Assembly (NCBI RefSeq): GCF_002878395.1
Contig: NC_061121.1
Span: forward strand, 133,967,319-134,031,318
Origin: Capsicum annuum
Lineage: Eukaryota; Streptophyta; Magnoliopsida; Solanales; Solanaceae
Reading direction: 5' to 3'
DNA length: 64,000 nucleotides
The notes under the pieces were generated by a model. The model worked only from the letters and a program-made list of their open reading frames with translations. It searched no databases and had not been told where the DNA came from. Position 1 is the first letter of the stretch; each line of letters begins with the position of its first letter. A program made the translations under genes and the position numbers. This document shows positions 34,144 through 45,164 of this stretch, in pieces.

Positions 34144-35355
34144 GCTTTAAGCCATTATTCTAAGTTTGTAGGCCCCATTAATAAACTCTAAATTTAAATG
34201 CAACCACTTTTATCTAGAGTATGGGATATAACAATACACATCAATAACATATTCACCCTCAAATACTACACCTGAAAGTGTGCAACCCTCTGCTAGCACT
34301 TTCTTCTAAGATAGAACTCTTAACTTCCTATAGCCCCAATAGTCATCATATAATAATTAAGCATTGATTAACTTAGAATCTTCATAAGTATCACCATACA
34401 CTGAGTTCACAACATTTAGAATTTCAATTCTCCTTTCTAATAGCTCAATCCTCCAAGATTCAAACTTAGATTCTAACACTTAACATGGATAACCCCAAAC
34501 TTTTAACAAACTATACTAATATCAAATCTCTAAACTTATATTCTCCCTAAACCATGAGAATTAACATTACACCAAAATACCTGACATCATTAACCTATAT
34601 ATAACTTTGCTGGTAAGAGCATCATATACTACACAACTAGCCTCACTTACACATAGCAACTCAAAGGTACTATCAAGAACATACACTTTAAAAACTTAGA
34701 AATAATACAATCCCATATCACCTTGGGTACACCTCTAAATCATACCTACACCATCATACTTAATTTTAACTAAATAATATTAAATGCTTGCATGCACTGT
34801 TTCAAGCCTACTGGTTCACCTTTCATACAACTAGCCCCATGGATACATAATCTGCTAAATTAAGATAAACACTATCCTCAATTTACTAATACTAAACTTT
34901 TGTGTTCATGCTTGTAACTCTAGATCATATGTTGTCATAGGATTGTGAGAAGGGATTTGAGGGCACATCTGACTTTGACTCAGTGCTCGATTTTCATGAA
35001 CATGAATGAAATATTTCAAAATTCAAAACTTAAAAGCACTGATGGGATACTTTTAAACCTACGTCCAATCCTATAACTGTTTATGGGGACGGTCTGAGAC
35101 AACTCTATCTGTAAGGATTTAAGCTTGGCTATTTTTATTCCCTCAAGAATAAGGTAGAGTTGCCATGAATGGATTCACATAAGTATCTAAATAAATTTCT
35201 TAGAGAACACTTCTACTGCACAATCTGAGCCACAAAAAAATGGAAAAATTTCTTTAATACCCTTTAGCCACTTGAAGAAAAGTGCAGACGTATATGTACC
35301 GTTCTATAAGACTCTATACACGACTTAATTGACACCCTAGGACACTTTAACCTTG

Positions 35356-35367
35356 TCTCTGATACCA
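35356..35367 (-). other. Primer-binding site, Met-tRNA type (LARD-2)
   Basis: On the minus strand it reads TGGTATCAGAGA, one base off the usual TGGTATCAGAGC, followed by AC. It lies four bases inside the 5' LTR edge. Confidence 0.85.
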
Positions 35368-35371
35368 AGTT

Positions 35372-37938
35372 TTTCACGACCCAAAACTACCCCCTAGTCG
35401 TAACACAGTGCTTGAACCACAAGTTATCCCAAGCTAACCCAAGAAATGGCATACAACTTATGCAACTGATTGAAATTGTATAAAACCTAAATTTACTAAG
35501 CGGAAACATGATCATGAGAAAGTCTGAATAAATATAATACTGATAAGGTTTACAACATGATAAAACTAAAAAAATAACTTGAATTACATGAATGACTCTA
35601 ACTGGCCATCTATAAAGCCTCTACTATACTGACTATAGATAGCTGGGAAATGCCTCCAACTACAACTAATCAATACATATGAATAATCAAAATAAAGTAC
35701 ATGAACTACAACTGACTGGAGTTCTCAAAATAGGAAAACTCATCACCTACTGGCTGAAAACTGAGAACTATTTGACCCTGATGTATTGACTACTCCTGAT
35801 ACCTACATTATGAATTCATGTATCCACAAAGATGTATATATGGTTAGTACTTTTGCAATATACTGAGTAAGTGGGGGTGAATGCAATAAGTAAAACTGAA
35901 TAGATACATAATATTAAAACATGCATACTAAGTGCAAGTAGACTCACCAAGAGACTAAAATCAACTGAAAGTTGAAGTATCTTAAAAAATAAGTAACAAA
36001 CATAATCTGATAAGTTGGTGAATCACTGCACTTGGTTTCTTAAATCTTTACTTTTGTATTATAAGTAGAACTAAAGTTGGGAAGTAGTTAAACATGAATA
36101 ATGTACTTGAATCTCATGTAAAGCTGAACATGCTGTAAAACTGAACTGAGTATCATATATGGATACTAATAATGAAAGCATGAACAAGTAAAACTAAGAA
36201 CGAAAGACCAAGCTTAAACATGTACTGACATAAACTAAATAACTGATTTGGTATCTCAAATAACTGAATAACTGATGTCTGAATACTTATTCATGCAAAC
36301 TTATACTTACACACTCTAAATACTGTATTGAGACTATGGGAGCTAACTATAATAGACATGCCCCAATCTAAGCTATTAGGGTCCAACTTGTAACCCCAGT
36401 TAGAAGAGTGTTGGTACCTTGACAAGGGTACTAGCAGATGAATGACGATTTGGATCAATAAAGTTGATGTCCCGAAGGACAAGGGTGTCATGACTCTACT
36501 TAAGGGGACCCCTCATAATCTACGATAGTGCCATAGGTTTGGAACTTAGGTACTGCTAGTAATGACTCATGCCTCTACTGACGGGGGAGTCGTTATCCCT
36601 ACGTCTACTCTGTGCCAAGTATTACTCCCAACTGAAAGACTTTGGTATTATTAGTTATTTAACATGACATGGTATGGTACTGGTAAATGCTCAGCATGAA
36701 TATAATACCCTGAAGGTGATAATAAAAGAAAATAATCATGGTCATACTGATTTATTCCTTAGAAATGAAAACTATGTAAAAACATATAGATATCGGGTGT
36801 TCATAACCCGCCAGCACTGAATGATTACAAAAATATTATAACAATGCTTAAAATAGTGGTATGGAATCATAATTCAAAGAACCAAAAACATAAGACATTT
36901 TAGCAAATAGGTGAGAAACATGAATTTTGAACATGAGAATGTGTTAAACAAGAGAGGGCAACATATTTACATGGTTTAATATATAATTTGATTTTGTAAC
37001 ATGAAATCACTTAAATATGACATGGGAACTTGAAATTTAAAAATAAAATAACCTAATTTTTCATAGGATCATATGCGAGCATGGATTGAGTCAATTTACT
37101 CAGGAAAAGCATGGATTGAATTCATCTTGAACATGTGAAAATTCTATAATGAAGGAAAAACTCATACTTTAATCAAAGAGAGAGCTTTTTTGGGCTCAAT
37201 GGGTGAAATGGACCCATTGATGAATACCCCCATATACCTAAATTACTTGAATAATTGAAGAAAACTTAAAATTTAAGCTTGAATATTTGAATTCTTGGAG
37301 AGAAAGTTGGGGAAAAGAGGCTTGAATAGATCATTCTTGGAAAGGGGGAGGGTTTATATGTGAGTAATTTTGACGTTAATGTACCCCTATAAATGTTATA
37401 AATTGTGTTTTAGACTACTGGGGTTGAGGGGAAAGGACCAATTACTCCTTAGACCCTTTATGAAGCTAGAATAGACCTTGTGGTGCGACCCGTATTCCAT
37501 AGGAGTAGCCCTTACGACGCGACCCTAATTCAAGGGCAATAGCCCTCGCAGCATGAGGTTATCGCGAACCCATACTATTTCTAACAAAAATGGTCATAAC
37601 TTTTCACTTAGGTATTAGATTAAGGCAAAATTGGTACCGTTGAAAAGATAATTTAATTATATATAATTTGATGGGTCTTGAGCTGAAAAATTCCACAAAT
37701 GTCAAATGTTATATAGTTTCAAAGTTGACCCTTGTAGAATCGAATACCAAAATTTGTCCGAATCAAAGGCTGTTAGATCAACTTTGCTCTAAGTGATTCA
37801 TACAAACATTTTTCACCTCATAAGCACTTCACACACTAGGATAAAGATCATGACACATGTATTCAAATATAAATCATGGGATTAAAGTTTACACATGTAG
37901 AAATGACAATGTTTATCCCAAAAATATGGGGTGCTATA
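35372..37938 (-). mobile_element. LARD-2 5' LTR
   Basis: It is 2567 bases, from TTCACGACCC (the expected TGTCACGACCC, damaged) to GGGTGCTATA. It carries a CG-word cluster at about 37480-37585 and a TATA-like box near 37350-37362. The frame at 36291-36491 has no resemblance to a known protein. Confidence 0.9.
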
Positions 37939-37943
37939 ATATC
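37939..37943. repeat. LARD-2 target-site duplication, right copy (ATATC)
   Basis: It follows the LTR edge GTGCTATA and matches 29607-29611 at four of five bases. The host RT codons resume directly after it. Confidence 0.8.
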
Positions 37944-38640
37944 GGTTGGAGTCGAAGGCCTAGGCCAATTCTTAACCACTGTAACCTTCTGCAGATTCAC
38001 CATGATACCTTTACTAGAAATGATATGACCCATTAAAGTAATAGCCTTTAAACAAAATTCACAATTCAAAAAGTTAGCATACAAATGATGTTCTTATAAG
38101 GTTTCTAAAATGATATGGACGTGATTGGCATGATCCGCATAACTCTTATAATACACCACAATATCATTAATAAACACGATGATAAACAAATCCAGAAACT
38201 GATAGAAGACCCTATTTATCATGCCCAAGAATAACGTAGGAGCATTAGTCAACCAAATTAAATAACTAAGAACTCATAATGTCCATACCGAGTTTGGAAA
38301 GAGGTCTTAGGGATATCCACTACCCTAATATTTAGTTGATCATAACTGGTCCTACAATCAATCTTAGAGAAACACCTAGCACCCTGAATCTAGTCAAACA
38401 AATCATCAATCTGAGGAAGAAGATACTTATTATTCACTGTGAGCTTATTCAACTGACGGTAATCAATGCACATTTGAAGGAAACCATCCTTCTTACGGAC
38501 GAATAGAATAGGAGCACCCCCCGAAGAAACAAAAGAATGGATAAAACCTTAGTAAAGAGGTCTTTCAATTACTCTTTAAGCTCCTTGAACTCAGCTGGAG
38601 CCATTCTATAAGTAGGGATAGAGATAGCACGAATGTTCAG
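37939..38640 (-). pseudogene. E2 reverse transcriptase, N-terminal and palm part
   Basis: Reading left from 38640 the words [32 protein letters not shown] (about 38505-38445) and [12 protein letters not shown] (near 38420) show the fingers and palm. The catalytic motif at about 38195-38155 reads VFINDIVVY, again with N for the first D. MYANFLNCEFCLKAITLMGHI follows at 38084-38020. Several stops and at least two frameshifts are present. The protein is cut at 37943 by LARD-2 and resumes at 29606. Confidence 0.85.
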
Positions 38641-39260
38641 TACAAGGTCAATCATAAAATCAATCTCCCTATCAGAAGGAATACCAGGAAGAATGTCAGG
38701 AAAAACATTGGAAAATTTATCAACCACGAGAACGGATGTCAATGAAGGACCCTCTTAGTTAGAATTATTAACCCAGACCAAATGATAGCGACATCCCTTA
38801 GAAATCAACTCCTAGGCTCTAAGATATGATATGAACCTTCCCTAAGGCACTAAAGAAAACCTTTTCCCATTCAATGACCGGCTCATTGGGGAATCTAAAC
38901 ATAACCCTAAGGGTTCGACAATCTAAGGAGATATCGACAATCTAAGGAGATATACCACCAATTCAACCAATCCATCCCCAATTTGACGTCAAAATCATCC
39001 ATATCTAACTCTATCTGATCTACTATAGTTTACCACCAACAGATACCACACAACTCCTATAGACTTTTATAGCAACTAATGAGTCACCCACTTAGGTAGA
39101 AACTGATAAGGGATCAGGGCTATACTTGGGACTAAAACCAAGTTGAAAAGCCATAAATGGGGTCACATAAGAAAGAATGGACGCTGGATTAAGCAAGAAA
39201 TACACATCAGAAGAAAAAAGTCATAACGTACCAATGACAACGTCGGGGGATACCTCAGAT
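38640..39260 (-). pseudogene. E2 protease
   Basis: Near 39200-39150 the minus strand reads LLNPASILSYVTPFMA, where a working enzyme would have a D-S/T-G triad; D is N and G is A here. Around 39000 GMDWL-like words follow (DDFDVKLGMDWL), the usual end of the protease-RT linker. The frame has several stops. Confidence 0.7.
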
Positions 39261-40495
39261 TCCTAGCGGGTAGCAATAGCATAGAAGTGATTTTTTCCAG
39301 TGTCGGCTAGAAGCAGAAGCAGCACCCTTGGGTGCATAAGCGGATGAAGTGGCAATAGGAATCTTATTTGCCACCAAAGTAGTCTTAGAAGGAAAATCCC
39401 TCTTAAAGTGACCAATCTGACCTTATTGAAAACATGTAACCCTCCCTTCTTCACAAATCCCATGGTGTACCTACCCATAAAATCTAAATGGAGGATATGA
39501 TGGAGCGAATTGAGCCCCGCCAGCCTGAGATTAGGAAACTTGTGCCCTAAACCTACTATCATGCTGAGAATGACAATCTCCCGACGGGTTTAGATACGGA
39601 GCACTAACTGTAGAGTAGGAACCATATCTCCCCCACTTCTTTTTAGACCACTTTCCACTATCCTCACCAATCTTTTATTGACCTTCAACCTGATCAAAAA
39701 ATCTAAAATTCTTATTCTATCTTTCCCCTATCTCTTACTATTTCTTATTCTCTTTCTCAACTCGCTACATTGACTTAATCATTCTGGAGATATCTATTTC
39801 CTTGTTCAACAAGGCAGCCTTACTCTCAAGAATTAAATCATGGAATAATCCAGAGGAAAATTTCTTTATTATAGCCCTCATGCTAGACACTAACTCAAGA
39901 GAATATTAGGACAACTGATGAATTGCTTCAGATTAACAAAATCTTCTGATTTTGCCTCCCTTAACTCTTGAGGAATAAAGCGGTACAAAAAAGCACTAGA
40001 GAAATCACCCCATATTGTGAATTTGATATCATCTCCCCTAGATTGTTCCCATTCCTTATACCATTGGTATGCTACATCCTTTAAGTGATAGACAGCTAAT
40101 TCTACACCCTCCACATTAGTGTCATGCATAACTCAGAAGATCTTATCTATATTATTAACAAATCCTTATGGATCCTCCTCAATTATAACACCGATAAAAG
40201 GTATAGGACTCAACCTCATAAACTGGCAAACCTCTCTGTTCTAGAAAGATAGAGTAACAGAAGCTCCACACTCAGACTAGGAAGCTATCGACTTAGCCAA
40301 CATATGAATGGACTGACTAAAATCAGCCTGAGGAGCTCGAAAGGGACTAGAGAGGACTGGTGGAACTCCACGAAGAAAATTAGGAACTAGACCCCTAGAC
40401 CAGATTTGTACCCTATAAGAAGGGTGTATTACATCAACATTGTCCTAAAGTGGGACAGAGAAGTTTCCATGAGCTTTAGATCATCTAGGGGGCAT
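39260..40495 (-). pseudogene. E2 Gag
   Basis: The likely start is the ATG at 40495-40493 (MPPR). The capsid domain is clear at 40129-39890: VEGVELAVYHLKDVAYQWYK, then WGDFSSAFLYRFIPQELREA. A zinc knuckle near 39440-39400 reads CFQ, a stop in place of the second C, then GQIGHFKRD. Frameshifts separate the ends from the capsid core. It would form the particle and bind RNA. Confidence 0.85.
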
Positions 40496-40691
40496 GATCT
40501 GAAAAGCAAACAAACAAGAATTAGAGAGACCTAAGACCTTAGACTTTTATGGCTTGAAAGTGAGCAACACAAAAGTGAAACATTCCTAAATATCTCATAG
40601 CCCCACCCATATAAGTGTGACACACTACATACCTATAAGAGAGACTCTACTTGATATGACTTTTTTGGATACCCAATGGCATCAAACCTAG

Positions 40692-40703
40692 GCTCTGATA
40701 CCC
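40692..40703 (-). other. Primer-binding site, Met-tRNA type (E2)
   Basis: On the minus strand it reads GGGTATCAGAGC, one base off TGGTATCAGAGC, and it sits four bases inside the 5' LTR edge at 40708. Confidence 0.85.
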
Positions 40704-40707
40704 CCTT

Positions 40708-42858
40708 TGTCCCAACCCGAATCAGGGCCTAGCCATGAAGGGTATCTTAAGTCCCATGTGGATCAGAGATCACCCCCTATACCTAACCAAACCAAACACA
40801 CCACACCCAGAGTTTGACTAAATTTTGAACATATAATAAGATAAGAGAATATCATTTTAAGTACATTAAAATAAGCCTATAACCAGAACCAACTGATACC
40901 AGTATCAATACCAATACTAATATAAATACCAATACCTCTCATGTCTACAGTAGTCTGACAAAGCCTCTAATCAACACCAACGAATATTCGGTCGGGACAT
41001 GCCCTCGGCCATGGATAAAAACCAAGACCAAAGGAATAGAAATGCCGTAAAGAAATCCATACCACAAAATGGAGTCCTCCAAAGTATAAAAGCTTACAAC
41101 TTCAATCTGACTCAACAGTTGTCCCTGAATCACCTAGTCACTGAGTAGTAGAAGTGAAAGTATGACCAATTGCTACATCGCGTAGGGATACAACATTCGA
41201 AGATAGTTAGTGAGGTGAACTCTTGCATGAATCTTGGGGATAAGGATAACATAATGATATAATCAATAGTTTAAAATCATTCAAAAGTCAATACACATAA
41301 TTAAATACATAAACATAAATTTATATATCACATGTCAGGATAAGGAAAAAGGCTTAACATGCATTTCAAAACTTTAACCTTGATCGTGTAGATCAACAAT
41401 CATATAATAGTACCCACGACCTATATGGGCCCCAGCTCTCACCCCCTGGTTGGGCCCCAGTGTGTGTAGTCGCATGAACTGGAGAATAATCGCATATATA
41501 TGTACATGAGGGACTCAAACCCTCCAACATATACCAAGGTAACTTAAGCACCCGATCATATAATGATTTACAAGGGACTCGAACCTCCCTAATCATGAAA
41601 TAATAATAAGGGGGACTCAAACCTCCCTGGAAACTTTAACCCACACGTCGGCAATGCGGTTTCCAGTATCAATCACTCGAACCTCCACTTTCATGACTCA
41701 GCTACACAATTCTTATTAAAGCCCAATTAAAACAAGTATCACACATTCCCATTCAATGAATCATAATACACCAACTATACTTGCAAGGTAACACATCATA
41801 CAAAAACAATTTCCATTAACTTGGGGAAAATAACTCCCTTTGTTCATTAATAAATATTGGGGAACATCGACTCCCTTTGTTCTTTAAATCATACCATTGT
41901 ATTTCAAATACGTCTTTATATCATGCAATAGCTCAAAGACTAGTTCAATTTTAAAAATTCCCATAGTTCTCCGAACTAAAACCAATTTTGCATTATAGGG
42001 TTGGGGTCGTAACCATTTAAAAGTCACAAGTTTGGGAAAATCACAATTCCCTAGTTCATTCACCATACCCATGCACCCACAAGTTCAAACCATATTAAAA
42101 ACACGAAAATCATATATATAAACGATGAGAAACAATGTTCAATTCATAAAATTCAAAATCCCCAACCTTTGCTTTCAAAACGAAAACAATATTCGTATGA
42201 ACAATGGTTTAAATCACATGTTTTTGCAAATTAACAATAAGGGAAGAGTAACATGCCTTAAATAGTAAGATGTACAAAGAGAAACCACCTTTGAGAGCTC
42301 TGATTGATCAAACTTTTGAACCCTAGCCATAACTCAAACACAGAGTTTGAGAGATAATTTGGGAGTGTTTTATTGGGAATGATGTGATAATAAAGTCCCA
42401 AGGAAGGCTTTATGTCATGGGGTCCAAGGGGTTAAAGTAGGAAATGTCCAGAGTGCCCTCTACTTAAAAGTTGCAAAAGAGTCGCCTTTGACCATGAGTC
42501 AACCACACCATATGATGATAGTGACTAGGACCCCAATACACTATCGACCATACAACTCAACTAACCCATTTGTAATGAGATCCTACGACTCATAGGGTCA
42601 AGTCATAGTCAACATAGAACAAAATTGGGACATACAATGGACACCTTATGTTTACACCTAATGATTCGTGACATACCTTTACGGTCCTTAGTAAGCTACT
42701 TATACTTTGAGCTGAATTAAGCTACAAACTTACTGGTTATGGTATGACTCATCCCAACGAGTCATCAGGATACCCTACAACTCCGAGGGACTACTCGTAA
42801 TAGGGAAATGAGCCTAAAGCACAAGAAATTTTCAAGGGAAAAAAATTTGGGCGTTTCA
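40708..42858 (-). mobile_element. E2 5' LTR
   Basis: The LTR spans 2151 bases, left edge TGTCCCAACCCG, right edge GGGCGTTTCA. It aligns with 25057-27307. The U3 word cluster with ACGACTC and CTCGTAA lies at about 42490-42800. Frames at 40945-41133, 41393-41620 and 41884-42072 are in the LTR and are not genes. Confidence 0.9.
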
Positions 42859-42863
42859 TATTT
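42859..42863. repeat. E2 target-site duplication, right copy (TATTT)
   Basis: TATTT follows the 5' LTR edge GTTTCA and equals 25052-25056. E3's RT codons continue directly from it. Confidence 0.92.
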
Positions 42864-43260
42864 ATTCTTCATAGTCACCTTATTCAACTATCAATAGTTT
42901 ATACACATCCGAAGGGAACTATCCTTCTTACTCATAAAAAGGAGAGGAGTACCCCACGAAGAAACACTTTGGAAAATAAATCCATTATCAAGAAGATCTT
43001 TGAACTGCTTCTTGAGTTCTTTGAAATCGATCGGACCCATTCTGTAAGGAAGGATAGATATAGAACGAGTATTCGAATAAAGATCAATCCCCAAGTTTAT
43101 TTCCCTATTAGGAGGAATACTAGAAAGATCATCGAGAAATACTTTAGGAAACTAATTAATAACAGGGATGGATTGCATAGAAGGTTCCTCGAAATTATAA
43201 TCCTTAACCCAAACTAGATGATATAAACACCCCTAGGAAATCAATTTCCAATCTCTAAGA
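42859..43260 (-). pseudogene. E3 reverse transcriptase, N-terminal part
   Basis: The frame at 43094-42891 reads ISILPYRMGPIDFKELKKQF, LLDNGFIF, SSWGTPLLFMSKKD and LRMCINY, then a stop and QLNKVTMKNKY up to the E2 edge. These are the RT fingers that precede the palm now at 24480-25056. Upstream words (SIPPNREINLGIDL) link to protease. Confidence 0.9.
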
Positions 43261-43745
43261 AAAGAAATAAACCTTTTCTTAGGCACCAGGGCACTCCCTT
43301 CCCACTCAATCATGGACTCATTCGGGAATTTAAAACTGACTCTTCAGGTTCTACAATCAAGAGATGCATACCGCGAATGGAGACATCCATCCCCAATATC
43401 ATATAAAAATCAAACATATCCAACTCTATCAGATCTACCAACATCTTTCTGCCATAGATAGATACCACGCAATCCTGATAGACCTTTCTAGCCACAATAA
43501 AGTCACTTACCAGGGGGACATAGAAAAGGAATTTGAAATATATTCGGGACAAAAATAAAATAAGTAGACACATAAGGGGGCACATAAGAAAGTGTATGCC
43601 CCGAATCATGTATGCAATACACGTCACAACAGAAGAGTTGTAACATACCAGTGATAGTATTAGGAGAAGCTTTAGATTCCTAATAGGTGGTAAAAGTATA
43701 TAGACGATTTTGACCAATGCTGATACAAGAAATAGCACCTTTTAG
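43260..43745 (-). pseudogene. E3 protease
   Basis: On the minus strand near 43620-43585 the sequence reads HDSGHTLSYVPPYV: the catalytic D-S-G is kept, with H in place of the usual A. A short frame at 43738-43310 crosses it out of register. The protease-RT linker (FYMILGMDVSI) is in another frame near 43400. Confidence 0.75.
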
Positions 43746-43829
43746 TGCTGGAGATGAAGATATAGCAATCATAACCTTATTAGATCCAATAGCAACATCG
43801 CCTATAGGATAATTCCTCTGAATATGGTT

Positions 43830-44955
43830 AGGCTATCCACAAATTAAGCACCTATTTCTCCCCTTATCCCAAAACCATTGTGAAACTATCAACAAAATCT
43901 TGCAAGGAGGATATAATAGATTTGATTGGGCCCCACTGGCCTGAGATTGTACACCTTGTACCTTAAACCCACCATTGCTCTGAAAATAACGATCACCAAA
44001 AATCTTAGGATACAGAGAACTAGCCATAGAATAAGAACTAGATTTTCCCACTTCTTGTTACACCACTACCTACAATCCCTACCATTATTCTGCTGCCCTT
44101 CACCCTTATAATACCTTAATTTCTTACTCTGTATTTCCCCTATTTTGGCTTATTTTTTTTGGTCCTCAACCTGCTGCATATATACAACATGCCTAGAGAT
44201 ATCCATGTCATTATTTAGCAAGGCAGCCTTACACTGAAACTCCAAGTCCCAAGACAAGCCCAAAACAAACTTCCTCATCTTATCCCTCATAGACGACACC
44301 AACCCTGGGGCATAGCGAGACAAATAATGGAATTTTAAGGCATACTCCTTCATATTCATTCTACCTTTTTTCAAATGCACAAACTCTTTAATCTTCACTT
44401 TTCTTAGATTTTGAGGAAAGAAGCAATCAACAAAAATACCAAAGAAGTCATCCCACATAGATAGATCAATAGCATATTCTATCAACTGTTCCCAATCCTC
44501 ATACCACTTCTATGCCACATCCTTCAACTGAAATATTGAGAACTCTATACCGTAAGAGTTAAAAGCATGCATCACTCAGAAAATCTTTTCCATCTCATCT
44601 TTGAACCCTTGAGCATCCTTCTTAACTTTGGAACCAGTGAAATTCGGAGGACTCAACCTCATGAACTGACCAATACTTGTGGGCACAGTCACAACTGGAG
44701 GCCACCAACTGAGTAAGCAATGCATTAACTAGCAAAACTCAGTATTAGATACACACCCCTGAGGCATTGCGGTAGAAGTACCATCAGCTGGAGGATCCTA
44801 GAGAAGACCAGTAGGGACTAGTGGAACTCTTTGGGGGCAATTAAAAACATAGACACTAGACTACATCTCCACTCTATAAGTAGGAGAGCTCTACCAACAT
44901 TGTCCTCAGGTGGGACAGAGGAGTCTCCATGAACATCCAACCTTTGGGGAGGCAT
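43830..44955 (-). pseudogene. E3 Gag
   Basis: The probable start is the ATG at 44955-44953 (MPPQRLDVHGD). The capsid core at 44485-44150 reads WDDFFGIFVDCFFPQNLRKV, KIKEFVHLKKGRMNMKEYAL, FHYLSRYAP and MRKFVLGL. The zinc knuckle at 43860-43830 reads CLICG, a stop, PNHIQRNY: two Cs and H are kept and the last C is Y. Stops and frameshifts separate these parts. Confidence 0.87.
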
Positions 44956-45149
44956 GATCTGAACTACGAAAAAATGGAATTGGAGAATTCAACATTCTAG
45001 ACTCTACAACCCAAAAGTAGAATATAAGAAAGGTAAATATTCGTAAATGCCTTGTAACCTCTCCCTTATAAGTGTGGCGCACTACACACCAATCAAAATA
45101 ACTCTAAGCGACATAGATTTGTGGATACCCAATTGGCCATAAATCCAGG

Positions 45150-45161
45150 GCTTTGATACCA
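45150..45161 (-). other. Primer-binding site, Met-tRNA type (E3)
   Basis: On the minus strand it reads TGGTATCAAAGC, one base off the standard, three bases inside the 5' LTR edge. Confidence 0.85.
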
Positions 45162-45164
45162 ACT

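Larger units (their letters stand above)
32152..35371 (-). mobile_element. LARD-2 internal region, non-coding
   Basis: This 3.2 kb interior has no ORF of 60 residues on either strand and no retroelement domain. It aligns in reverse complement with 1633-4967; a run of about 40-60 bases present in LARD-1 near 3975-4040 is missing here. Landmarks are in the same order: primer site, leader, internal polypurine tract (34131-34143), and the GAGGATGAATGATTC phrase before the 3' polypurine tract. Confidence 0.8.
29612..37938 (-). mobile_element. LARD-2: complete non-coding LTR element, nested in E2 RT
   Basis: An 8327-base minus-strand element has two LTRs of about 2.55 kb (29612-32151 and 35372-37938) and a 3.2 kb interior with a primer site and polypurine tract but no recognisable coding sequence. 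It is homologous to LARD-1 at 1-7196. Its LTRs look about 85-90% identical by eye, so it is not recent. It must have used proteins from another element; nothing in the window shows which. Confidence 0.9.
25057..42858 (-). mobile_element. E2: chromovirus-like gypsy element, split by LARD-2
   Basis: E2 is complete apart from a nested insertion: 3' LTR 25057-27307, integrase-chromodomain, RNase H and end of RT to 29611, LARD-2 (29612-37938), RT, protease and gag to 40495, primer site 40692-40703, 5' LTR 40708-42858. Without LARD-2 and its target copy it is about 9.5 kb. A perfect five-base duplication (TATTT) flanks it. Its LTRs look roughly 85% identical by eye, and all genes are broken, so it is old. 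Confidence 0.9.
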
